Shown piece by piece: positions 8,964 through 17,083 of a stretch of DNA of 64,000 bases; the first letter of the stretch is position 1; the number at the start of each line of letters is the position of its first letter. The position numbers were made by a program, and so were the translations under genes. The DNA is taken from the NCBI GenBank assembly GCA_038522375.1, contig JBCBKE010000001.1, forward strand, positions 1-64,000, read 5' to 3'. A model generated the notes under the pieces. The model did not search any database, was not told the origin of the DNA, and saw only the letters and a program-made list of their open reading frames with translations. This DNA comes from UBA5336 sp038522375. Lineage in GTDB: Bacteria; Pseudomonadota; Alphaproteobacteria; Caulobacterales; Hyphomonadaceae.

Positions 8964-9881
8964 TCAGATCGCCTTCTCACCGAATCGGAATGATCGAAAG
9001 CCTTTCGCATTGGTCTGGTAAAGGAACAGGTTTCCCGCCTCGGTATATTCCGCAAGGTCCGTGTCGGACAGTCCTTCCCGGGCCGACGTCACGGCGAGGA
9101 TCGAGTAGTCATCCCCCCCGAAGGCGCAACAACTCGGTTGCCTGGCCGGGACGGTCACCTGCCCGGCAACCGTGCCGTCCGGATCGAACACCCGGACTTC
9201 GCCGGCGCCCCACAGCGCGGACCAATAGCGACCGTCGGTGGACGTTGTCGCGCCGTCTGGATAGCCGTCCCCGGAGATGGTTGCGAAGGGCGCCTCGCTC
9301 GCGATCGTCCAGATGTATTGGCTCTGCTCAAACCGCCAGATCTGTTGTTTCGGACTGTCCGCGAAATAGAAATGTATGAGGTCGGGCGCCCAGGCGAGAC
9401 CATTCGAAATCGAGATCCCGCGCCTTTCCGGCGAGAGGACGCCGTTCGCAATCAGCCGGTAGAGAATACCGGCGTCTCGGCCGCCGGCTTTCTCCGCATC
9501 TTCAACCATCGTGCCAACCCAGAAACGACCGTGGGGTCCGACTTTTCCATCGTTGAAGCGCGTGCCCGGCGTAAGGATGGGTTCCTTGAAACGGTATGAA
9601 AGAACCTTGCCGGTTTCCCGATCAAGACTTCCCAAACACTGATCAAATGCCGCTAGCAACACCCCGGGATCGTGGGTCAGCGCGAACGATGCGAGGCGAT
9701 GGGGCACCCGGACGACCCGATGATCTCCGTTCTTCAGACAGTAGCTGTGAAGTGCCTTGCCCTGAATATCGGTCCACAAGAATTGGCCTAGCCGGGCATC
9801 CCAGAGGACGCCCTCCCCGAGCTGGCACTGGCACGGAACGGTTGCGATCAGGTCTGCCCGGATAGTCTCGCTGGTGCTCAT
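8964..9881 (-). CDS. SMP-30/gluconolactonase family sugar lactonase
   Basis: A six-bladed beta-propeller lactonase that would hydrolyse an aldonolactone to the sugar acid. Family metal ligands can be placed: Glu23 in LGEGVLWD, Asn110 in RFNDGKVGPHGRFWVGTM, Asn160 in SNGLAW and Asp209 in GYPDGAT. The C-terminus (TSAREGLSDTDLAEYTEAGNLF) fits the subfamily that includes Caulobacter xylonolactonase XylC. Its ATG overlaps the stop of the upstream SDR gene by four bases (ATGA), so the two are very likely coupled and act in sequence: dehydrogenase makes the lactone, this protein opens it. The actual sugar is not determined. Confidence 0.85.
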   Translation of the reverse strand: MSTSETIRADLIATVPCQCQLGEGVLWDARLGQFLWTDIQGKALHSYCLKNGDHRVVRVPHRLASFALTHDPGVLLAAFDQCLGSLDRETGKVLSYRFKEPILTPGTRFNDGKVGPHGRFWVGTMVEDAEKAGGRDAGILYRLIANGVLSPERRGISISNGLAWAPDLIHFYFADSPKQQIWRFEQSQYIWTIASEAPFATISGDGYPDGATTSTDGRYWSALWGAGEVRVFDPDGTVAGQVTVPARQPSCCAFGGDDYSILAVTSAREGLSDTDLAEYTEAGNLFLYQTNAKGFRSFRFGEKAI

Positions 9882-10630
9882 GTTCGCCCGCCATCGATGA
9901 TATGCGCTTGGCCTGTGATCATCCGGGACGCGTCGCTTGCCAGGAACAGGGCGAGGTTGGCCACGTCCTCCGGCAGGAGGTCATCGGTCAGGCAACACAG
10001 CGCCTTCCATTGAGCCTCCGCTTCGGGCGTCAGCCATAGCTGGCGCTGTTTCTCCGTGGACACCCAGCCCGGGACAATCGCGTTCACCCGGATGCCATCC
10101 CTGCCATACCGGCGCGCGAGCGACTTGGTCAGCCCGAGAATGCCGGCCTTGGCCGCTGTGTAGGTCGGCAGGTCGGCTGGCCCGATCAGGGCATTGAGCG
10201 AGCTGAAGTTAATCACGCTGCCTTTGGCGCGCTTGGCCATCGCCGGCAAGGCTGCCTGGCTTGCGAAGATCACGGGATCAAGATTGATCGAGAGGTTCTT
10301 GCGCCAGCCATCGGGTGTGAGGTCGGCGGCATCCTCACGCTGGTCATTGGCGACATTGTTGATGAGGACCTGCAAGCCGCCGGTGAGGTGCTCGCCCTCC
10401 CGCACACTGGCCTGGAGCGCGCTCGGGTCGGCGGCATCAGCGTGAAGGAAATGGCATGTCGGGCCCAGACGGCCGGCCAGTGCTTCCCCCGATGCCGCGT
10501 TGATATCGTTGAAGACCACCCGGCTGCCCTGGCCCATGAAGGCCTCCACCATGGCGGCCCCGATCCCCGTGGCGCCGCCGGTGATGAACACGCCAGTGCC
10601 GTCCAGATCAGGATAGGCGGCGCTTGCCAA
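9878..10630 (-). CDS. SDR-family sugar 1-dehydrogenase (XylB-like)
   Basis: Classical short-chain dehydrogenase of 250 residues. It has the cofactor motif TGGATGIG (residues 17-24), a NNVAND segment (91-96), the catalytic Ser near 143-144, Tyr157 and Lys161 in YTAAK, and a C-terminal half (VPGWVSTEKQRQLWLTPEAEAQ) much like Caulobacter D-xylose 1-dehydrogenase XylB. The likely start is a TTG at 10630, two bases after the phosphomannomutase stop, with AGGAA 8 bases upstream; the reading frame stays open further upstream, but only through the antisense-free overlap with the previous gene. It is followed by the lactonase with a four-base overlap. I infer aldose oxidation to a lactone; substrate could be xylose, arabinose, fucose or another aldose. 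Confidence 0.85.
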   Translation of the reverse strand: MASAAYPDLDGTGVFITGGATGIGAAMVEAFMGQGSRVVFNDINAASGEALAGRLGPTCHFLHADAADPSALQASVREGEHLTGGLQVLINNVANDQREDAADLTPDGWRKNLSINLDPVIFASQAALPAMAKRAKGSVINFSSLNALIGPADLPTYTAAKAGILGLTKSLARRYGRDGIRVNAIVPGWVSTEKQRQLWLTPEAEAQWKALCCLTDDLLPEDVANLALFLASDASRMITGQAHIIDGGRT

Positions 10631-10632
10631 AC

Positions 10633-12150
10633 CTAGATTTCCTGGTTGTAGGCGCCGATTTCGCTGTATTTGGCCAGCCGGGGCTTCACTTCCTCCCGGA
10701 ACAGCGCGCGCATGTCGTCCTCGCTGGTCATGCTTTCGACCACGACCACCAGCTCGGGTTTGTTCGAGGAGGCCCGCACCAGAACCCAGGAGCCATCGTC
10801 CAAGGTCACCCGCACGCCGTTCACTGTGTTCACATCGGCAATCTTGCGGCCCAGAATCTCGCCACCCGCCAACGCCTGGTACTCGGCCACCACCCGGTCG
10901 ATGACGCCATACTTCACCTCGTCTCCGCAATGGGGGCTCATGGTCAAGGACGTGTACGCCACGCCCAGCTCGCCCTTGAGGTCAGCCATGGTTTTTCCGG
11001 GGCTGCGGTCGAGCATTTCCAGGATGGCCTTCGCTGCGGTCAATCCGCAGTCATAGCCGAGCCCGATGGGTTGGCGGAAGAAGAAGTGCCCGGACTTTTC
11101 GAACCCCGCCAAGGCGTCGAGGTCCGTTGTCCGCCGCTTGATATATGAATGACCGGTCTTGAAGTAATCCACCGTCGAGCCGTTTTCGGCGAGGACGGGA
11201 TCGGTCTTGTACAGACCGGTCGATTTCACATCGACCACGAATTTGGCACCCGGATATTGCCGCGAAAGATCACGGGCCAGCATCAGGCCGATCTTGTCTG
11301 CGAAGATCTCCTCCCCGGTATTATCGACCACACCGCAGCGGTCGCCATCGCCATCAAACCCGAGTGCCAGGTCCGCGCCCTGCTCCTTCACCGCTGCGGC
11401 CATGGCGTGCAGCATTTCGCTGTCTTCGGGGTTGGGGTTGTATTTCGGGAACGTCCAATCGAGGTCGCAATCCATCTCGATCACCTCGACGCCCATAGCA
11501 CGCAGGGCCTTCGGGGCGAAGACGCCGGCTGTCCCGTTCCCGCAGGCAGCGATCACCTTCAATGGCCGCTTGATTGCCACGCCTTCGGCAACGCTTTCGA
11601 TATACCGGTCGATCATGCCATCGACCCGGTGGTGGCTACCGCCGTCCCGGGGCTCGAATTCCGCGTTCAGCACGATCTCTTTCAATCGGCCCATTTCGTC
11701 GGGCCCGAAGGTGAGCGGCTTGTTTGCGCCCATCTTGACCCCGGTCCAGCCATTTTCGTTGTGACTGGCTGTCACCATGCCGCAGCAGGGCGCGTCCAGT
11801 TCGAACTGGGACCAGTAAACCATGGGGCTCAACGCCAGGCCCACATCAAGGACGGTGCAGCCGCCCTGGACCAGTCCCAGGGTCAGCGCATTCTTGATGC
11901 CGCCGGAAATTGACCGGAAGTCATGACCGACAACGATCTTGGGTTCGACGCCCAGTTCGTGGAAAATGGTCGCCATCCCAAGACCAAGGGCCTTTACACC
12001 CTCTAGGTTCAGCTCTGGCGCCTTTTCGTGGCCAATCCCGTTGAACCACCAGCGGGCATCATACTCGCGAAAGCCGGTGGGCTTCACCAGCGGAAGGATC
12101 TCAAAATCAAGCGTGTTTGGGGCGATATCAGCGCGGGGTTTGGGCATCAT
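10633..12150 (-). CDS. Phosphomannomutase/phosphoglucomutase
   Basis: Alpha-D-phosphohexomutase interconverting hexose-6-phosphate and hexose-1-phosphate in the cytoplasm. The catalytic phosphoserine is Ser129 in TASHNENGWTG; the metal-binding loop GFDGDGDRCG carries Asp266, Asp268 and Asp270; the sugar-binding loop is GFEKSGHFFF; the phosphate-binding C-terminal loop is RASSNKPELVV. The 505-residue length fits. ATG 12150 (or 12147) is chosen; a TTG at 12204 would add 18 poorly conserved residues. It is the first gene of a minus-strand group with the SDR and lactonase. Together with gmd and fcl a few kilobases away it could feed GDP-mannose and GDP-fucose synthesis; that link is inference. 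Confidence 0.9.
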   Translation of the reverse strand: MMPKPRADIAPNTLDFEILPLVKPTGFREYDARWWFNGIGHEKAPELNLEGVKALGLGMATIFHELGVEPKIVVGHDFRSISGGIKNALTLGLVQGGCTVLDVGLALSPMVYWSQFELDAPCCGMVTASHNENGWTGVKMGANKPLTFGPDEMGRLKEIVLNAEFEPRDGGSHHRVDGMIDRYIESVAEGVAIKRPLKVIAACGNGTAGVFAPKALRAMGVEVIEMDCDLDWTFPKYNPNPEDSEMLHAMAAAVKEQGADLALGFDGDGDRCGVVDNTGEEIFADKIGLMLARDLSRQYPGAKFVVDVKSTGLYKTDPVLAENGSTVDYFKTGHSYIKRRTTDLDALAGFEKSGHFFFRQPIGLGYDCGLTAAKAILEMLDRSPGKTMADLKGELGVAYTSLTMSPHCGDEVKYGVIDRVVAEYQALAGGEILGRKIADVNTVNGVRVTLDDGSWVLVRASSNKPELVVVVESMTSEDDMRALFREEVKPRLAKYSEIGAYNQEI

Positions 12151-12296
12151 GGCGTCGTTTGTGTCCCTCTTCGAGCGAATGCGGTTAGACAATGATCCCA
12201 CCAAACTGGCAACTCCTTAGCGAAACACCCAAAGCCTGAAATTCACCGGCAAACACCGCGGTCCGGCAGACCGGAATTGCGCCACATGTTTGGCCC

Positions 12297-13061
12297 ATGA
12301 TAAGTCCGCAGGTCATACGGCGGACAGAGATGGCGCTGGGCGGCAATACGGGGTGTCCCATGGCATTGGACGAGCGTTTCAGGAAACGGTTCACGGCCCT
12401 TTGGGCGCAGAACATCGTGGCCTATCCCGCGGTGGCCCAATCGATCTGCCGCCGCCTCGCGACAGGATGGCAGCCGGGAATGGCCATTTGCGCCGGTGAT
12501 GGGGCGGGGGATCTGGCTCTGGACCTTGTCGGCTTGCCCGCCCTCTCGAAAACAGTGCTGTTCGAGGAAAATGCCAAACGGATCGACTCCCTGAAGGCCC
12601 AGGTGGCAGCTGATTACGCGGACCTTCCGCTTGAGATCCGCCACGCCTCCATGCTTGCGGGGACACCCCACACCGAACGGGTCGACGATGTGATCGATGC
12701 GGACACCGGCCGAACATGCCGCTTCATCATGCTCACCGTGGAAGAGGACGATCCCGCTGCAATCCTTGGCGCGTCGGACGTGATCCGCCGGGCCAGGCCG
12801 CTGATGCTCATCGACACGGGTGTCGCCGATGTTGATCCTTCCGAGACCTGGCCCGGAGAGCTGGCCGAACTGGTCCAAAGTCTCGGTCTCAAGGGGCTGG
12901 ACGGTTGGGGCGAACCGATTGGAAAGGCTGCCGGTCCCGTCGCCGCGCGCTATCTCTGGGCGTTCGATCCCGAGATCGACAACACCATTCAGCCCCTCCT
13001 CCCGGCGGCCCTGCGCAAGGCCGTTGCCGATGCCACCGCCGCTATCGTACCGATCAAGTAG
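12297..13061 (+). CDS. Divergent FkbM-like methyltransferase or relative
   Basis: A 254-residue cytoplasmic-looking protein without clear annotation. The pattern MAICAGDGAGDLALDL followed about 10 residues later by TVLFEENAKRIDSLKAQV resembles the SAM-binding start of FkbM-type methyltransferases, and FIMLTVEEDDPAAILGASDVI resembles their later conserved block (normally IKxDVEG.E). The acidic residues at the expected places are shifted or replaced, so it may be a degenerate or diverged member. It is divergent from the phosphomutase and just upstream of a better FkbM gene in the same direction. In-frame ATGs at 12330 and 12360 are possible later starts. Confidence 0.55.
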   Translation: MISPQVIRRTEMALGGNTGCPMALDERFRKRFTALWAQNIVAYPAVAQSICRRLATGWQPGMAICAGDGAGDLALDLVGLPALSKTVLFEENAKRIDSLKAQVAADYADLPLEIRHASMLAGTPHTERVDDVIDADTGRTCRFIMLTVEEDDPAAILGASDVIRRARPLMLIDTGVADVDPSETWPGELAELVQSLGLKGLDGWGEPIGKAAGPVAARYLWAFDPEIDNTIQPLLPAALRKAVADATAAIVPIK

Positions 13062-13191
13062 GACATGCAACGTCCTGAATGAAAGCCGAGACCGGCGATT
13101 GCGGGGGCGACGGGCAAGGTGCTACCCGATACCCCCCGGCCGGCCACTCGCAGCTCCGGCCAGGCCCCCAGTCGAGTGCGGAGCATCTGTC

Positions 13192-14004
13192 ATGTATGAC
13201 CCAAACGATCGCGCGGAACAGTCCTTCCGCGGCGCGTTCACCGCAGCGTGCCGGGCTCGCACGGTGAACTATGAGCATGTGATCGAAGCAGTCTACCGCC
13301 GGGATTCGGTCAACTGGGCGCCAGGGTATGTGGTCGATGGTGGCGCTCACAAGGGGCTCCACACGCTGCCGCTGGCAACGCTGGCACCGGTCGAAACCGT
13401 GCTGGCCTTCGAGCCGGGTGAAGAGGCCCACGCGGTCCTTGTGAAACGGATCGCCTCCGATCCCAACCGGGCGAAAATCCGTCTCATCAAGGCGGCCATC
13501 CAGGACGACCCCGGTCGTGACACTGTGACATTTCACGTCTCTACCAATCACCCCGGCCGGAGCGGTATCAATCCCATCCTGCGCCGGAACCGCGATACCC
13601 ATTATCTCGATCCGTTGGAGGTTCCAGCCACCACGCTCGACCAGTCTGTCGCCGGCCTGGAGGGGCGCTGCGGCTTCATCAAGCTCGACCTCGAAGGGGG
13701 GGAGTTCAATTCCCTGAAAGGCGCAAGGGATCTGTTAAGGCGGGACAAACCTCTGATCCTGTTCGAGAATGGGCGCCATGCGCCGGAAATCGGCGGTTAT
13801 ACCCGCGGCGGCTTTCTTCGGTTTCTGGATCGGATGGGCCTGGTCGTGATCACAGCCTTTGGCGATGTCGGCACGCCCCGAAATATGCGCGATTTCTGGT
13901 ATGCATGGGCCTGTGCCAAGCGCCATGAGGCCCGCACCCGCCGCATGGTTCGCATGGAAGCTGGCCGGTGTTTCCGGGCGTTCCGCGCCGCTCAGGTGTC
14001 CTGA
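13192..14004 (+). CDS. FkbM family methyltransferase
   Basis: Predicted SAM-dependent methyltransferase of 270 residues, a family that usually O-methylates sugars or secondary metabolites. Seen: YVVDGGAHKGLHTLPLA (residues 47-63, glycine-rich SAM loop), VLAFEPGEEAHAVL with acidic Glu74, then CGFIKLDLEGGEFNSLKGARDLL and KPLILFENG, all hallmarks of Methyltransf_21/FkbM. I start at ATG 13192; the frame is open further upstream but that part overlaps the previous gene and has no family likeness. Its last 13 bases overlap the end of the convergent dehydrogenase gene. Context suggests decoration of a surface glycan. Confidence 0.82.
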   Translation: MYDPNDRAEQSFRGAFTAACRARTVNYEHVIEAVYRRDSVNWAPGYVVDGGAHKGLHTLPLATLAPVETVLAFEPGEEAHAVLVKRIASDPNRAKIRLIKAAIQDDPGRDTVTFHVSTNHPGRSGINPILRRNRDTHYLDPLEVPATTLDQSVAGLEGRCGFIKLDLEGGEFNSLKGARDLLRRDKPLILFENGRHAPEIGGYTRGGFLRFLDRMGLVVITAFGDVGTPRNMRDFWYAWACAKRHEARTRRMVRMEAGRCFRAFRAAQVS

Positions 14005-14933
14005 GGCGCTGACAGAAATCCGGCGATCTTGCTGATCGCGAGCCGGCTGACATGGCGAACGGCATCGACCGTGTTGGAGCCATTGTGGGACCCGAAGATC
14101 GTGTTCGGGAACCGGCGAAGGGGATTGTCGGACGCCAGCGGTTCGTCCTCGAACACGTCGAGGGCCGCCGAGTGAACCAAACCGCTTGCGAGCCCCGAGA
14201 CGAGGGCTGCCTCCTCGATCACCGGTCCTCGCGAGACGTTCACCACCCTCACGCCGGGCTTGAGCCGGTCTAGGATTTCGGCGTTGAACATATGCTGGGT
14301 TTCAGGCGTCAGCGGGCACGTGAAGATCAGGAAATCGGCTTCGCCCAGCCGCTCCGGCCACGCGGCAGCTTCCACGTCCAGTCCGCCGGCGGGTTGGAAG
14401 AACGGATCATAGGCGATGACTTTCAGGTCTGCTGCCAGCAGTCGCCTTGCGGTCGCCCGTCCGATATCGCCAAACCCGATAACGGCGGCGGTCTTGTCCC
14501 AGAGCGATATGCCTGCCGGCTTGGGCCACGCCATGTCGTTGCGAATACCGCGGTCGATTTCGAATGTATGTCGCGCCAGGCCGAGGACGTAACACATGGC
14601 AACATCGGCCACCTCTCGTCCGAAGACGCCCGGCGTGTTGGTCACTGGAATACCCAGCTCCCCGCAGGCGCCGAAATCCACATTGTCGGTGCCGACGCCC
14701 CACTTCACCGCCGCTTTCAGCCGTCCAGACTTCCCTGCCTCGAACACCCGGCGTGAGGCCGGGTCGTCGCCAATGATCCAGCCATCATGGCCGGGCAGGA
14801 CCGAGACAAGTTCGTCCTCGGTCATCACCTGTGTCACCGCCGCTGGAATACCCTCCAGTCCGGCAGCCTCGAAGTCGCTGCGAAACTCGTCGAACAACCC
14901 CAGCATGGGCGGGCAAGTCACAAGTACCTTCAT
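13992..14933 (-). CDS. D-isomer specific 2-hydroxyacid dehydrogenase (phosphoglycerate dehydrogenase-like)
   Basis: NAD-dependent dehydrogenase of the SerA/D-2-hydroxyacid family, 313 residues with both domains. The Rossmann motif is GFGDIG (153-158); Asp176 follows at the end of the second strand (VIAYDPFF); catalytic residues fit Arg235 in NVSRGPVI, Glu264 in DVFEDEP and His283 in GSHNGSNT. The N-terminal substrate domain has KWGVGTDNVD. Its ATG overlaps the stop of the upstream CMP-transferase-like gene (ATGA), so they are coupled. With that partner it may make or modify a sugar acid for the glycan locus, rather than acting in serine synthesis; this is inference. Confidence 0.85.
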   Translation of the reverse strand: MKVLVTCPPMLGLFDEFRSDFEAAGLEGIPAAVTQVMTEDELVSVLPGHDGWIIGDDPASRRVFEAGKSGRLKAAVKWGVGTDNVDFGACGELGIPVTNTPGVFGREVADVAMCYVLGLARHTFEIDRGIRNDMAWPKPAGISLWDKTAAVIGFGDIGRATARRLLAADLKVIAYDPFFQPAGGLDVEAAAWPERLGEADFLIFTCPLTPETQHMFNAEILDRLKPGVRVVNVSRGPVIEEAALVSGLASGLVHSAALDVFEDEPLASDNPLRRFPNTIFGSHNGSNTVDAVRHVSRLAISKIAGFLSAPQDT

Positions 14934-15667
14934 GGGCGCGTTGCCCCACCGGTCCCCGGCAGTTCATCGCCGTTCGCGACGCGCATGAGCAGCGATTCCG
15001 CCATGAACCAGTCCTCTGGCTCGTCAATATCCACCGACTCAAGCGGGGGTGTTTCGAACAGAACGGGTTTCCGCCCAATCCGGGCACCGGTGGCGGCAAA
15101 ACTCTCGCGGTTGAAGACGTAACCGACCGAATTCTCCTCCAGGTAAGGGGGAAGGTCCTGCGTGCGGATGAGGTTTGCCGGGTCATGATTGATGGGCGAG
15201 CCATCGGGTTGGTAGAACCGGGTCTGGTGCCGGGTCACCGAAAACACGCTATCGGCGATACCGTCGGCTAATCCGGCCTGGTAGCGGTCGTACATCCGGG
15301 CAATCGTGCCCATCGAGAGCAAAGGATTGGTCGTGTGGGTCATGAAATAAGATTCTGACCCAACCGCCGCGATATCGTCGGCCAGTACAAGGTTCATCGA
15401 AACGAAATCGCCGCAGATTTCCGGCTTGCGATCGCGCACCATGATCCGGCCGTCCGCATCACCGTCGACCAACCCTGTTTCATCAAGCAACGCGCGCGCA
15501 TCGGTGTTGATCACAACCTTCTCGATCGCGTCCATCGACAGCAGGGTGTCCAGGATCCATCTGTAGAGCGGCTTTCCCGCAATCTCGCGGAAATTCTTCG
15601 ACGCGACCCGGACGCTGTTGGCCTTCATCGGCAACAGGGCGACCAGGCGATGGGTGACGTCTGGCAT
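14930..15667 (-). CDS. Acylneuraminate cytidylyltransferase family protein
   Basis: Member of the NeuA/KdsB nucleotidyltransferase family, which activates acidic sugars as CMP derivatives. The N-terminal binding segment is LLPMKANSVRVASKNFREIAGKPL (split: LLPMKANSVR at residues 11-20, then GKPL at 31-34), a variant of the usual PARGGSKxxxxKN loop. Later elements include FMTHTTNPLLS, SVFSVTRHQTRFY and the C-terminal VDIDEPEDW, which matches the ID.p.D metal site. Start at ATG 15667 has GGAG 10 bases upstream; a longer in-frame start at 15763 is less likely. It lies between GT2 and a dehydrogenase gene that it overlaps by four bases. Confidence 0.8.
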   Translation of the reverse strand: MPDVTHRLVALLPMKANSVRVASKNFREIAGKPLYRWILDTLLSMDAIEKVVINTDARALLDETGLVDGDADGRIMVRDRKPEICGDFVSMNLVLADDIAAVGSESYFMTHTTNPLLSMGTIARMYDRYQAGLADGIADSVFSVTRHQTRFYQPDGSPINHDPANLIRTQDLPPYLEENSVGYVFNRESFAATGARIGRKPVLFETPPLESVDIDEPEDWFMAESLLMRVANGDELPGTGGATRP

Positions 15668-15807
15668 GGTCGATATGCTCCAGGCTTGGGATGGATGAAG
15701 ATGTGCCAGGCAGCTGGCTTGGAACGCGAACAAGCCGCTAGTCGAACCGTTGATCCGAGGCAAGAAGGGGATCGCTGAAACTGCGCTGGGCCGTCACGAC
15801 AAGAAAC

Positions 15808-16758
15808 CTACACGGTGTCCCGTTGCGGCGTTCTCAAGAGTGCAGGTTCGGGCAAGTCGCGGTGCTCGGCCGGCGCCTTGGGATAAAAGTATGCCTCCTT
15901 CTGTGCCCGGGACAAACGGCGATGCTCGTTGTGACCCTTGTACGTGCCGACATACTGCATGAAGCGAAACCCGACGATCTCCCTGAACTTGCGGAAGAAA
16001 AGGCCACGTTTTGCCGCCGCCAGCAGATCAAACCCCGCGCCGGCGAAAAAGTACCGCACAGCGTCCAGGCGCGTGACGTGCACTTCAGGCATGATCTCCC
16101 GAAGCGTCAGGGCCTCGCGGTAGTAGCGGTTGCGAGTCTCGGCCAGCGTCTCTTCATGGATATGCACCACCGGGGCGCTCGCCACGTAGCCGATCTTGAG
16201 CCCGTCCGCGACCAGCTGTTTCGCAAGCACCATATCCTCCAGGCCAGTGCACTCCTCGTCGAACTTGTACTTGCGCCAGACGTCCGTACAGATCGCCGAG
16301 TTGGCGTTATTGCAGAAGAAGCCTTCCTGCGGACACCGATCGAACTCGGGAAAATACTTTGCAAACAGGCGCGTTTCAGAAAAATTCGAACAGGCATGGC
16401 CCACCTGCCGGCCATAGGTGTAGGCCGCCTGGCCGTCCAAGAGTGGCGCGATCAACCGGGTGAGCCACTGGGTTCCCTCCGGGATGCAATGGGCCGAAAC
16501 GAAAACCAGGAACCGCCCGGACGCTGCCTGGCAGCCGCGGTTCAAGGATCGACCGAAGGTGAATTCAGACTTGTCAATATGCACGACCTTGCAGCCATGT
16601 CGGTGCGCGATCGGGATCGTTTCATCGGTCGAGCCCGAATCAACGAGTATGATCTCGGTTGAAAGGCCAGCGGTGTCTTGGGCTTCAACGGCGCTAAGGG
16701 CTTGATCGAACCACCGCTCTTCGTTGAGCGCCCTGAATACGATACTAACGTCTACCAT
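15808..16758 (-). CDS. Family 2 glycosyltransferase
   Basis: GT-A fold glycosyltransferase of 316 residues. The donor-binding region is clear: VSIVFRALNEERWFDQAL at the N-terminus, EIILVDSGSTDETI (Asp40 in VDSGSTD), KSEFTFGRSLNRGCQAASG, then VFVSAHCIPEGTQW in the position of the metal-binding acidic motif, and ECTGLEDMVLAKQL with an ED pair. No signal peptide or strong membrane helix. ATG 16758 has GGAGAGG 8 bases upstream; a GTG at 16767 is an alternative. It is the first minus-strand gene of the glycan group, 140 bases ahead of the CMP-transferase-like gene. Confidence 0.87.
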   Translation of the reverse strand: MVDVSIVFRALNEERWFDQALSAVEAQDTAGLSTEIILVDSGSTDETIPIAHRHGCKVVHIDKSEFTFGRSLNRGCQAASGRFLVFVSAHCIPEGTQWLTRLIAPLLDGQAAYTYGRQVGHACSNFSETRLFAKYFPEFDRCPQEGFFCNNANSAICTDVWRKYKFDEECTGLEDMVLAKQLVADGLKIGYVASAPVVHIHEETLAETRNRYYREALTLREIMPEVHVTRLDAVRYFFAGAGFDLLAAAKRGLFFRKFREIVGFRFMQYVGTYKGHNEHRRLSRAQKEAYFYPKAPAEHRDLPEPALLRTPQRDTV

Positions 16759-17083
16759 CGAACACACCTCTCCGGCTGTTCGGGTCTTTGACTGACTTGC
16801 AGAACGACTCGAACACGACCGCTGGGTAGCAGATTTGCAATCGACCTCCTATGCGCGGGGTGCGCGTTTCCCTAACTTTTCGTCAGTTGGTGTAAAATTG
16901 GCCACAAAGTTCACCAGTTGGGGCGCGTTGGCCAGATACATGTCTGACCCCTTGCATGGACCACTTATGAACAGTTTAGACCCGCTAGCAGCCCTGCGTC
17001 TTGGTTGATTTCTGCTGCCGCTTTGACTAGGCGGCGCTGTGATCGCGCGGTGCGCGTAGTGATTTGATGAGGTAGGTTTGACC
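16759..17083. other. Divergent promoter region of the glycan locus
   Basis: About 325 bases between the divergent GT2 gene and gmd. It is more AT-rich than its surroundings (near 16870-16980) and has repeated short words: CAGTTGG and TTGGCCA each occur twice between about 16880 and 16935. This is a likely divergent promoter/operator region; I cannot place -35/-10 elements with confidence and see no ORF or RNA gene. Confidence 0.4.

Noticed and set aside
10631..10930. Upstream in-frame extension of the SDR gene
   Set aside because: Lies inside the phosphomannomutase gene and encodes Arg/Gly-rich sequence; TTG 10630 with AGGAA gives the family-typical N-terminus.
12820..13191. Upstream in-frame extension of the FkbM gene
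   Set aside because: Overlaps the previous gene in another frame and has no methyltransferase similarity; ATG 13192 fits the family start.
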